Of a stretch of DNA of 64,000 nt, positions 1 through 11,000 are shown one piece after another. Source of the DNA: Cristatella mucedo (lineage: Eukaryota > Bryozoa > Phylactolaemata > Cristatellidae); contig WPIO01000011.1 of the NCBI GenBank assembly GCA_009760855.2, positions 3,378,001-3,442,000 of the forward strand. The letters are read 5' to 3'. Under the pieces are notes generated by a model. The model was given only the letters and a program-made list of their open reading frames with translations, did not search any database and was not told the DNA's origin. The position numbers were made by a program, and so were the translations under genes. The first letter of the stretch is position 1. Every line of letters starts with the position of its first letter.

Positions 1-520
1 GTTGGAAAGCTGACTGTTTGATTAGAGAAGCATTTGGTCACCATGCTGCACGTATGTCTTCCAAATATCATAATTAGACTAATAGTGATCGGATGGAAGT
101 GAAATTCAATTTGGAGAGCATGTTCCTCGGAACGTGCTTGGAGTGTTTTGTGACGTCTTCAGAGTTGACAGAGCTTTGTCATATTCAGTAGCATCAAGCT
201 TTGAGATCCTGCCTTGTGCACTCAAAGTGTTGTCCCAGCAGTCGTCTCAGGTATATTGCAAATTCAATATCTCGGCCGAGAGTTTTCTGATACTCGTGAC
301 TTTAGGAGTATAAGTTGGGCTCTGATGATAGACCAGTTACACATTTTATTTTTAATGGGGCTTGCATACTTGATGCCTACTTGCCTACATCTTGAGAGAA
401 TATTGAACGTTGCTGTCACTTGAAGTACGCGAACTGGTGGCAATTAGTAAAAGCAATATGTTTCCGCAGTTATCATGTATCGCCCTTAATTAATTAAGTT
501 AATGCGACGTGGCACCTCTC
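1..520. other. Unassigned non-coding DNA
   Basis: No frame, RNA gene or repeat that I can recognise. Base composition is balanced and open frames are short and lack a family signature. Confidence 0.4.
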
Positions 521-524
521 CTAT

Positions 525-1000
525 TTGCAAAGGCCTGTCGGACCTGATGCCAACATTGATCTAATCAAACGCTTGACAAAATCGGCAGTTATGCTGTCCA
601 AGACTCACCAAAAGTGTCCGAAAAGCGGCTGCAGCGGATCTGATGAGGGCAGCGAGTTGCCGCAGCTATTGCTCGACTTCATTCCAGAAATGCTCACTTG
701 GATTAAGGTCCAGAGACTGCCTCGGCCGGTCCAATACCGACGCAGGAGGATAACCGATCTCGAATGAATTGTTAAATAGTTTAAACTTTGGCGCCGGTGT
801 ATTTTGGGTCGTTGTAATGTTAGAAAATATAATCCAGTCAGCAAAGCACCACCGCTCTTGGAAATCCGACGTTTTGAAGATTGTCTAAATAATAACTTTC
901 TTGAGTCATAATGCCTGGTATGTGATGAAGGACTCCAACGCCATTTTTGCTGAATCATCCCCATACCGTTCAACTTTCCACTCGAATTTGGCAGATAACC
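525..1000 (-). pseudogene. Degenerate Tc1/mariner-like transposase fragment
   Basis: On the minus strand the sequence encodes pieces of a Tc1-family DDE transposase in broken frames. Positions 819-796 read HYNDPKYT, corresponding to the conserved NDPKHT segment that follows the second catalytic Asp in Tc1 proteins. Positions 713-684 read LDLNPSEHFW, corresponding to the family's DLNPIEHLW block that contains the last acidic catalytic residue. The two blocks lie in different frames and an in-frame TAG follows the second, so the gene is dead. No terminal inverted repeats were found, so element borders are unknown. The block order and spacing match Tc1; the subfamily is not resolved. Confidence 0.7.
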
Positions 1001-1260
1001 ATAAGCATTTGGCTGTGCAACGATTTCCTCTTAGCGATTTGAGAGTGCAGACCTATGACCTCATTATATTGCCCCAAGACGCTAGCGCGGCTAACTCGCT
1101 TCCCAGACGATGCTTGCTGACTTTGTGTGTCGGGTTGTGCCGAACCAAAATCCTTTAATGCCTTCAACTTATGGATGGTGTTTTCTCAACTACTAATTGA
1201 GCGGAGCTGGTTAAAGAGAAAGCAATTTGTGAAGGGCTTACAGTCTTCACTACATTTCTA

Positions 1261-1400
1261 GAGCTGGTTTAGTCCAGCGGTTAAGTTGCTCGCCCAAGGT
1301 CTCACTGAAATCGTGGGCTCCAGTCCTGAGTCGTATGTGAAGCGTCTAAATAGAGATTAAGTTCTTTTGTGGCGCTGTACAAATGAATTAATTAAATTTA
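1261..1400 (+). mobile_element. tRNA-derived SINE, copy 1
   Basis: The head carries a pol III A-box-like block (TAGTCCAGCGG) and a weak B-box-like block (GGCTCCAGTCC). The tail has the family 3' hairpin, with GAAGCGTC and GGCGCT arms around an AGAGATTAAGTTC core, and ends AAATGAATTA plus AT-rich sequence. It aligns throughout with the copies at 37222, 43275, 51138 and 54220. Confidence 0.75.
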
Positions 1401-1855
1401 TTCCTCTTGTTATACGCAACTTTACTGCTCGATGTTAATGTAGTGGTTAGTAGTAGCAATTTGACCATACGAAAATCCAGCCTCGTCAAGTGCCTCAACT
1501 TTACCCCTCTCAGAAAATCATACAACCTGCGACACGACAGAGAAGCTTTCCTAGTGAGACAAATAGTTTTCAATGAGATGAAAGCTTTATAATCTTTATA
1601 ATCCACATTAAAATCAATAATATAATCGTACGGATCATATCTGTATGCTTAATCGTTTTATATTTATTAAATTATATAATTATATTATATTAAAAGCTTT
1701 ATAATCCACCGCGAGCGCAGCTTCAGGTGCCGCCGGATGAGATAATAGAGTGCCGCCGGATATGAGCTAATAGAGGGGTCGTTTTTTGATGACCTTTCAT
1801 CTGCAAACCAGCCATTTTTACAGGAATTTAAAGAGCTTTTGAACATTCTCAGGCA
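1401..1855. other. AT-rich spacer
   Basis: AT-rich DNA, with TATAATTATATTATAT around 1670-1690. Small overlapping open frames on both strands show no family features. No gene is supported. Confidence 0.4.
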
Positions 1856-1869
1856 TATTGTCCAAATCT

Positions 1870-2135
1870 TGCATCCAAAGCGAATTTAATGTATCTCTGT
1901 CTGTAACTCTAGCCACAAGGATGAAGTGGGTGTTCAAGGGGAGTTTTCTGCAGCGCACTCAACAGTCCAAGTGGCTTTCGGTGCGCATTCGATCGCCACC
2001 GTTTCCACCTCGCTCAAAAATGGTAAAGTAAGAAGCATAGCCGAGTCAGGAGGGCAGTTGAGGCAGTGAGTAGAATGAAAGTAAAAGCCCAGAACGGCTG
2101 TAAAAGATGTATCATAGTCAAGGAAATTCATACTC
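1870..2135 (-). mobile_element. LINE family 2 (L2/CR1-like), 3' fragment
   Basis: The minus strand encodes the C-terminal tail typical of this family, with the THCLNCPPDSAML block. It is followed by the 3' untranslated signature (GCTTTCGGTGCGCATTCG-like on the plus strand) and the terminal segment GTATCTCTGTCTGTAACTC. The same segments occur in order at 29740, 32340, 48040, 56225 and 63135. It is 5' truncated and cannot be autonomous. Confidence 0.75.
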
Positions 2136-2151
2136 GGGTATCCGATAACTA

Positions 2152-2153
<2 letters not shown>

Positions 2154-2211
<58 letters not shown>
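2154..2211. repeat. (GA)n microsatellite
   Basis: About 58 bp of uninterrupted GA dinucleotides directly beside a LINE fragment. Confidence 0.97.
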
Positions 2212-2216
<5 letters not shown>

Positions 2217-3596
2217 ATCTAATGAGCTCAGATCCAATTCAGAGAATGGGAAAAGCTGACTGTTGCTAATTGAGGAGCAAATCTATTCTTGATCGTAACC
2301 TTAAAGTTGAGCTTCTTACCCTTTCATGATTATTACACGTATACTATTTTTTTTTATTCTTTTAAATTTTTTAAGTCTAAAAAATTATTAATTTTATTAA
2401 TTCTTAATTATCAAAATTATTTTAAGTCTAAAAAAATTAAGTCTAAAAAGCCAAGTGTTTAGAATCTTCCGAGGAGTTGGGCATGGTCACACTCTGTAGA
2501 CCCCTTGCTGGTCTTGCTCCGGCCTACACGTAGGAATCACGTCCCAATCAGCCCTCAGCGAACTTTCACCCGCTCTTTCGACTCGGCTCATGGTGGCTCT
2601 GCCGCCAATTACCTCGATGTCCCTGATACGAAATGCTGTCATTTCCTGTGCACCTAAAGCTCGGAGCGCAATAATCATTGACATCGCACGTCTGATCTGT
2701 CGTCATTCGAAAGACGCTCAAGTTCTACCTCTTCCTCGGAGCCTTCGCTCCGTGCGTGCGAATTGTTTGCTCACTAAAAATAAGCGGACGACATGACTCC
2801 TTGTCAACATTTGTACAGGGCCTAGAAAGACACCTGATTTTCTTGGGGTGCTGTGCAAATTTTCCGACACCATTCATGTTCCCGCAGCAAAGCTAACATG
2901 TGGACCCTACGCCTGTAAGAGAGCAGGCAACCAACTACCAACTCTGCTGTTTGCAGCAAACGGAATCTACGAGATTAAGAAGACGCAAGTAGACAGCTGC
3001 GAGGGTGAGATAATTGACCTAACAGCGTAATTAAGAAAGTTCCTGTTGCGCTCACTCGAAGTCAAGGTACGCAATTTTGGAAAAATAACCATCCCGGCTA
3101 TAAATCTGGCACACAGCTGCGCCACTGCTCCGGATGTCATGGCCATCTTCTAGATTGGTCAGGGCCATCGTGCTTCTCTTCGTCGCGCGCGACTTTCTCA
3201 TGCAACACACACTTCCGCTTCCGCTGTACGACTGAGTTAGAGCCGCTTTCGTAAGAAAGCTGTCGCAGACTTAGGTAGTGCGGTTGAAAGGTAAACCGGC
3301 TGGGGATAGCATGAAGATACAATTTCAATAGCGAACCATTCCAGCTCTCAGATGTAATCATCTGACGGAAAGTGACAAATGGACAAATGGAGCTCTGACT
3401 GCCTTCGCCCTCGTGCGACGGTGCGCCGACCGGAGATCAAGGATACCGAGTTCCGCACTTTGCTCAAGCAATAGAGAAACGAACACGCGCTCCTTGGCTT
3501 GGGCTTTTTCTGCAAGAAATGAGCGAATTCAGCGCAGGGCCGCCGCACAGGTAATCAGCGGCAGCCCGACTTCATGCACTTTGGGAGTGCGAGAGC
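2212..3596. other. Unassigned non-coding DNA
   Basis: An AT-rich patch (2345-2450) with repeated AAGTCTAAAAA motifs is followed by mixed sequence. Several 60-75 codon frames overlap on both strands (for example 2487-2684 minus and 2590-2796 plus). None has a recognisable domain or convincing splice context. Confidence 0.35.
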
Positions 3597-3842
3597 TCAA
3601 GCCAGTCGCACTGTAGCCTCTTGTGGCGAGGCATAACTCGATAGACTCAAACGATTCGCTTGTCTTTGAACGAGGTTTTCAGCTTCTGTAAGAGACTCCT
3701 CGCGGAGTTTCGCCTGTGCAGTCTCAACTGACAGATTCACCATCGATATCGCAGCTAAGGGCGCCCAGATCTCGTATGCCTGATTTTGAAAATAGTCGGG
3801 GGAGGGATGAATATTTGCCACCGAATGCGTCAGTTCGACCAT
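3597..3842 (-). CDS. Hypothetical 81-residue frame, possibly an exon
   Basis: This frame opens with a true ATG and reads MVELTHSVANIHPSPDYF at its start, then continues with an amphipathic, Glu/Gln/Arg-rich stretch to a TGA. The amino-acid composition looks more protein-like than neighbouring frames and it does not overlap a repeat I recognise. I do not recognise the family, see no partner exon, and cannot rule out chance. It could be a terminal exon of a gene whose other exons lie to the right. Confidence 0.2.
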   Translation of the reverse strand: MVELTHSVANIHPSPDYFQNQAYEIWAPLAAISMVNLSVETAQAKLREESLTEAENLVQRQANRLSLSSYASPQEATVRLA

Positions 3843-4880
3843 CGCCCATGGTCACGCACGCGAAATTCCAAGGCGTCGCTAAGCTTTTGTAAGGAAACGG
3901 TCAGAAACAGAACTAGGTGCTGTGGAAATATGCAAATCCAAGCATTCCGCGGAGGAGATTAGTACCGACAAGCCAACAGAGAAACGGACTGCCGTTCTTC
4001 AGGTCCGTTTAAGCACGGCGGCAGCGGCGCATCTTTGATGTCCATTTGATCCCTAATGGTTGACTGCCTCAGACAAAGTCAAGTTTAAGTCGTCACCTTC
4101 AACAACTAAGCTTCCTTATGCTTTTTCTGGGCTAAAATAAAGTCTGCCTATAGCCCGCTAGGCAGAAACAATAGCCCGTGCCGCACCTCTTATTCAAATG
4201 CTAAAGTCTAGACAAAAGATAACGGGTTGGAGGCCAAATATTTGCAAACTCGATTTATTCGCCAAGGAAATTCTCTAATTTGGCTGCTTATATCCTCACC
4301 TAATCCACCATGGCTCCGGTTTGTCCAAAAATTGACATGCAACATTCTAATTTCCGCAGAATTTAGCTAGCTTGCAAGCCATTCGCCCTGATGGGCGATT
4401 CATCTGCAAATCACTCATATAAGAAGACAAAGTGGAGACAAAGAGCCTTGAGGCGACGCCTTTGTGAGAACCGAGGCCATCGAAATTTGCTGCTGGGGAG
4501 GAAGTCTGCCTCTGTTTCTGGTATAACTCGATCGATACTAGTCAAAAGAAGGTAGGAGCTATCTATCACTGTAATCTTGGCGCTGACATTCAATTTTCGT
4601 TTGGCTCGCGAGGAAATTCATAAAAGCCAGAACAGCTGCAGAGCAACAGTATTCAACGACGAGAGCTACACCTGACCAGGCTGCGACAGAAGGAACAAGA
4701 CTAGGACTTGAGATGCAGACGAGCCAAAGCTCGCGTACGCGTCTTCCAGAAGGCAGTCGCTGCGGCCACCGAAGCGAGCCGTCAGGCAAGAAGTCACGCG
4801 TTCGCATACAGCGGTGGCCTATTGGTCGGCTTCTGAGTAAACATTTCGTGCTGAGAGCCGCAAACTCGACCGAATGGCAC
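3843..4880. other. Unassigned non-coding DNA
   Basis: No recognisable gene or repeat. The minus-strand frames at 4411-4593 and 4559-4882 lack family features. Confidence 0.35.
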
Positions 4881-4892
4881 AAGCAATACGGG

Positions 4893-5905
4893 ATTAAGAT
4901 TCGGCGAGACTCAGCACTCGGCAGCTCTGCTGCAGCAACTGATAAACTGAATGCTTGCCTTGCCGAAAATCAATCCTGGATGTCGGAAAATTTCCTGAAA
5001 CTAAATGACGATAAAACTGAACTGCTGCTCGTAGGACACCCTAAGCGTGTGGCTGGACTGGAAAGCCTTGCTCTTCTAATAGGTGATGCTGTTGTGCGAT
5101 CATCACCGCGTGCTCGAAATTGAGGTGTCGTTTTCGACAGCTGCCTAAATTCTAAAAGCTTCATTCAGAAGACTGCTTCTACAGCTAGCCATCGCGTCCG
5201 ATCCATATCTAAGATTAGGAGCTGTCTTCAACGGTGGCATGCACAAATTAAACTAGATCCTTAGTTCGGTCTCGGCTTGATTACTGTAATTCCCTTTTGG
5301 CTGGGCTACCAAAAAATGCAGCTATGGCCACTGCAAATGGCTATGAATATAATTGCAAAGCTAGTTTACAAGTCCCAGAGGTTTGACCACGTGTCTCCTC
5401 TGCTGAAAGAGCTAGGATGGCTACCGGTTGATCGGCGGATACAAAGCAAAGTTCTTACGCTGACCCACAAGATGGCTTGGCTCCTTAATACCTAGCTGAA
5501 CTGCTGCACCAGATTCAGTCTCCTCGTGCCCTCAGGTCCTACGTACGGAAAATACAATTAGCTGTTTCATTCCTCCGCTTAAGGACCGTCGGTGACAGAA
5601 GCTTTTGCTCTGCAGGTCCTAGGCTGTTGTCCTCACTTCCGCGATTCTTACGCAACAACAACTACTCTCCTGCTGCTGACTATGCCACATATTTTCCAGC
5701 GGTCCTGAGCAGCTACTGTCCCGTTACGCACTACCTCAACTGCTCTCCTGACTCTGCTATGCTTTCCGCTATCTCTTTGTTGCGTGAGATGACCTCAGTT
5801 GGCCACCGAATGCGTACCAAAAGCCACTTAGGCTGTGTTGTGGCATTGCGGAGTCACAGACGGAAATACGTTACGTTACATTACACTACCACTTAATGAA
5901 GCCAC
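4893..5905 (+). mobile_element. LINE family 2 (L2/CR1-like), 5'-truncated and decayed
   Basis: The plus strand encodes reverse-transcriptase thumb and C-terminal sequence: ATDKLNACL and NFLKLNDDKTELLLVG (about 4940-5040), then GWLPVDRRIQSKVLTLTHK (about 5425-5470). The end matches the family 3' region with a GCGTACCAAAAGCCACTTAGG signature. Stops and frameshifts divide it into at least three frames. The finger and palm regions, including the catalytic ADD, are missing. The 3' end runs into short TTAC repeats (ACGTTACGTTACATTACA), probably the family's terminal simple repeat. Confidence 0.8.
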
Positions 5906-7600
5906 TGTACACAATGACAGCGAGGCTACTCGACGTAGCGTGAACGTTGCCGCGGACCAACAATGTCTGTCCGAGCGCGTAAGAAAAGACCAGAGCCACT
6001 GTTACTGGCAGCCACTGATGGCCCCGCCCCGCCGAACAGAGATATCCAGCCGAGTGTTATCGATGGCGCTGCCGCCCCGCTACTAGCGGCCACCACCGTG
6101 CTCATAGATATACGCTAAGAAGACGTGCGACTGGCCCGGACGTGGTCGATCTGTCGGAGCGCGATCGCAATGGCGCGCCGCCGGAAGCGCTTCTGGCTCA
6201 AGCGCTACCGAAGTTGTCAAGAAATGAGTGACCGCGTGACCGGCGACTTGCTGCGACCGATGCCGACGATTGGTGGGCGCGATCAAACCGGCAGCCGCGC
6301 TTCTGCGGTTGAGCCCGGAGTCGAGCGTCGGCAATGAGCTCGATGCAGGTGCATGTGTGGATGGTGCGCGTGTGTATGTGTGGAGGGGGGGGGAAGAGAA
6401 AGAGAAACTGCTAGTGCAGTCTAGCCAGACTCGACTCTCCCCTTTGTACTCGTTCCATTCTTACATTGTCCTCTTCGTAGCAGTTGCAGTTAGAGGGGCT
6501 ACTGTCTAGGCTCAGAAAAAGCCAAGCCACGCCACGGTGCGAGAAGCCGCATCGAGGTGGGGGCGGTCGAATGTCGTCGTGGAAAATGCAGACGCGTAAA
6601 AAACAGGTCACATCCAAGAGTCCCTATATGGGGAGCTTACATTAGTGGTCGTCGTCAACGGCTATTGGCACCCGGCTCGACTCATCAAACGCATGTCTAT
6701 GCGGATGAGAATTCGATGCGATTAAAAGCGTGCAGACATGCAAATTGCTCCAAGTAGGAAAAACAGAAATCGTCGCAGCCGGAGGTCGATATGAAAAGGA
6801 GGATGACTGCCTCGACTATAGGACGTCAGGAACTAAGTGTACACACCGGCTGAGTAAACTTAGGCTGAACCGCAATCGCCGGAAACCTTTTATTTGGCAA
6901 TCACCGGACGACCGGTGAAGCTGCGACTCCGTTTCTGGCGGCGAGCAAACACTACATCGTCGCAGGGTCAACGAGCCTCTGCTCCTCGTTTGCTATTTGT
7001 GCGTGCAAAAAAGGCATCCGGCTGTTGCTCCGGTTAGTTAACTCTGTAGACGGTGGCCATGTAAATGCCTGCAGCCGGTGCATCGGGCAGAGCGGGACAG
7101 AGACCGCAGCGGCGGTACGTGCGCGCCAGCCGTCTAGACAAACTACTACGTTCGGCTGGCAAGTGTGAAAGCTGCAAAACTGGCTCACTTTCGTGAATCA
7201 TTTACGATGACAAACTGCTAGGATTAATAGGGGCCTTAAGAGGCCGTCAGGACAGCCGCTTTCGCATTTCTTTTCGACAGCGAAGAGGCCCGACACGGTT
7301 CTTACCTAAACGTGGATAGTGTCCTTTTGCACAGAGGACTTTACATTACACACGCATACAACGCAGTGGTGAAATGCTAATAACTTATTATTGTTCAATA
7401 TTATCGATGAAAGTTACTCAACTAAGCTCTCGTGCACCGTAACTAAACTAACTTGGCTGGACCGAATGAATATAGCAACGCACAGAAACGTACATGAATA
7501 CGTACAGAACGAACGAAATGCGGGAGCGTAGAATAATTACTCGAACCTGCAAAAAATGCAGCTGCGGCGTACAGATTTATGGATAAAGAAACCAAAATAG
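5906..7600. other. GC-rich unassigned DNA
   Basis: CpG-rich sequence around 5940-6600 and 6880-7180, with a nine-G run at 6385. Overlapping short frames on both strands are explained by the GC content. No exon is supported. It could contain regulatory sequence, but nothing in it proves this. Confidence 0.35.
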
Positions 7601-7616
7601 AGTACATATTTTGTAC

Positions 7617-7622
7617 TTTATT
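7617..7622 (-). terminator. Candidate polyadenylation signal for sulfotransferase gene 1
   Basis: AATAAA on the minus strand, about 426 bp downstream of the gene 1 stop. A similarly placed AATAAA lies 386 bp beyond the gene 3 stop. The hexamer alone is weak evidence. Confidence 0.4.
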
Positions 7623-8047
7623 GTTGTGAAATGCGAGACCTTATTATAAAACACCTGGTTTGCTTCGACTACAACTGGGCCCATAATTCTCTCGAACAAT
7701 TGCATTTTTAAGTGATCTTGTAACCCTGACAATAGGTGGCGCGTCAAAATGCTAGCAAGGAGAGATTTTACCTCCCCCTCAAAAGACCAACTCCATCATG
7801 CATTGAACTTACTTCACAACTGACTTAATCTAAGCTGAAGTACCAGCTAAAGTACCAGGAACCAACAAGACGACGCTTCGCAGGATGAAGGCAAAGAAAA
7901 TACCGAACATGCACATGTCCGACACATGCACTTGCAACTCGGTAGGGTACCGGTTTATCATGCTCGATGTGTCAATTTTCTTTTTCATTCCTGTCATGGA
8001 TGTCATTTTCTGTAAGCCTGACGAGACAACGGGTTCCTTCTAGAAGG

Positions 8048-11000
8048 TCAGGACAACTTTCCCTTCCAGCCAGGCGGTACATCACTGTAGCCGTGGAGCT
8101 GAAAGTCATACATGTACATCGTCCTTAACTTCCGGATGACAGCCAGTGGTACTGACATGTACCAAGATTCGATCACCTCGTCTGCCCGATAGGCTTTTGA
8201 CGAGAAAATCCTGGGGAACGTAACATTCAGTCCATTCCTTTTTATGATGTACTCGGCGTCCTCGAAGACGGTTTCCAGGTGGCCGATATAGTCGTACCGA
8301 AGGTGGCAGAAGTCGCACAGCTGCCACATGGGCGCCCAGTGTATGTCCAGGCCCAGCGTGTTCGTACCTGCGTCAGCTATGCAAGTCAGGAATTGTGTGA
8401 ACGTGATGGAGTCTCTGTATGGCTCCATCGTCTCCCATTTGCAAGGCGTGTGCAGAATGCGAGTGTAGTTCCAATCGAGAGCCTTGTTAATATAAGCAGA
8501 TACAAGCCGCCGCCAGGGGTCTCTACGAATATAATAAGCACGTGGAAGATGAGACAGAAGTTCACGAAGGTCTATTGAGAAAAGTGTTCAAGATTTGCAA
8601 CCGATTCGACGATGCACATCGCAACGCCGAGAGCAGCGTCGGCAAGATTAACGTCGTATTGAATACTGCCAGCGAAGCGTGCGCATGCGTGCAAACAAAT
8701 TATTTCAGCTCAAGTGCTGCTACCTCGGTTTTTACAGGGACAAACACCTATCAATGCCGCCAGTAGTGCAGCTAAATTAGTTCGCACTTGAGTTTGGCGA
8801 ACTCACTCGAGCAAGAGAGCCGCGAGGCTCAGATAAAATGGTAGACCATATTAAGTCAATAGACGTCAAGGCAGCCAAAAGAAGATGCTGGAGCCTGAAC
8901 AATGTGCTGCCTTCAAGTTTTCTCTTACCCAACAGAGTTCAGACACATGCGTCGTCGACTAGCTGCACTTACTCACCTGACGAATGCGAACAGGAATTTG
9001 GGCTGAGTCGATTGCATCCTTTGAGCTGCCAGCAGTCCAAAGTCCAGAATGCCAGCCGTCGAGTCCGACGTAATACCAATTTCAATGTCGGTGCTATTTA
9101 TCGCACCATTTATGTAGAACAGCAGCCGCTTCCAGGATGACCAGCCGGCTTTAGGAATAGGACAGTACATGAGGCCGTGACGTATATCTACTTTGAAATT
9201 CCACGATCTACCGGTCGATCTAAAAGCACAACGGTGACATGCTCGATCTCAAATACAAGTAGACTCTCGTGTATGCTGCTGCAATCCCATTTATTCCTGC
9301 GTGCGATGTGATGACTTAAGTTACAAAAGCTTTATGCAGTGCTGTACAAATCTCGAGATTGGTTTCAGGTAGAATCACCCCCGTGACATTTGCTGTCATC
9401 TAGACCTTCGATTCTAGAATGACTTGTCATTTGACGGACTCATTTCCTCGATTGTCACGTCGACCAACTTTCAGCCTAAATACACCACCTAAATCAGCGC
9501 CTACTCGGACAAGAGTAGTTAAAAGCCCAAATGATTCATGCTTTTGTGACATTGTTCAGGACTCCAGGGCTACGCCCCTAATCGTCTAGAGCTGGTGGAA
9601 AACTCGGCAGCTCTTCTGGACTGCTATCAACGGCATACGTGCTAAGTCACACCAATTCTGTCTGAGCTCTACTGACTCCATATCAAGAATGGAGTCGACT
9701 TCAAGATTCTCAGTAACCAGTCACTTCGCTCGCTTGCAGCGCCAGCCATATCCTTGACCTCCTCGCTCCTCCAGTCACGTGCTCTCGAACCACCTGCTCA
9801 TCGTCGTCTAGTCATCTCGCTGTCCCTCGTTCTAAATTAAAAATTCTTTGGTGATCGAGCCTTCAGCTCGTATGCATCCGAGGTCACTACCTGAAACAAC
9901 TTTGTCTCTTTTAAGTCTCGGCTAAAGACGACGAATCTGTTTAGGTCAGCTTTCCGATTGCCTACGAAAACTTGTCTGTCCGTTCTATGTGTACCTTTCG
10001 TGCCCTCATGATTTCGGGTAGGTTCCTAGCGATAGGTCTTAATAAGCGTTGCTCATGAGTGTCTTAGATTACTGATTCTATTAAATAGTGCCGGAATAGA
10101 AACCAAGCTCTCTCAGGGTGCTGAATGATCAACAAGTTATAATTATAGTTATTATCATTATATCCATCTGTATGTAGCTAAGCATAACAACGGTTGAATC
10201 CGATAAATCAATCAAATTCGTCCTGAATCGGGCTATGCCCAGCAGCAGCGACCGTCGGCTACGGGAGGGGGGGGCGGTGGCGGCGGCGGCGGCGGCGGAA
10301 AACATCATTTGTGACCGAAGCCTGGTTTTTCAAGGCGTTTTGCCTAAAAAGTCAGCGGAAACAGAGCCCTAATAGTCAGAAAGCTATTAATTGCCGCACC
10401 TTAGTTGCTGATGTTCGTCACACGCAGTAGCAACGAGCTGTTGCCGATGTGCTTGACTTTCACACTGGTTGCTGATATGGATGACTTGGAGCTGGCTCTT
10501 ATGAACTCCGCCGCTGCTAACCACGTATCTATCGACTACGATCTAAAGATAGAAAGTCATCGACGATTGTTTTTCTATAAGATACAATAAAGAAAGAATA
10601 CTTCACTTGTATAGCGTCCCAAGAGACCTTAATCACCAGTGTGATCACTTTTTATATGCCGAACAGCTCAAGCGAACGAGCCTGTTGGCCGAATGCGTAT
10701 GTTCAAGAGCAGCTAACTGCATCTTATTTTTAATACAAAGAGAAATCCGAAGTGACGGTTAACTTGGGAGAAGCGTAAGATGAAGGCGTTGTGTACAACT
10801 CTTTCTTCACAAAGATCAATTGCATGCTATGCTGGCTGGAAGCCCGAGCCAAGAAAAGATGTCCATGTGCTCATCGTACAGATGAGCACTTGCCAAGTTC
10901 TTATTTAAATGAGGGAAGTCTAGAACAACGCCGCCGTTCACTTCCATATTTGGCAAGAGATCATAGGATGTGCAAGATATGTCAATGCAACATCAACGGT

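Noticed and set aside
8106-8327. Alternative minus frame within exon 4 of gene 1 (and the same at 42394-42762 in gene 2)
   Set aside because: Out-of-frame shadows of the sulfotransferase exon.
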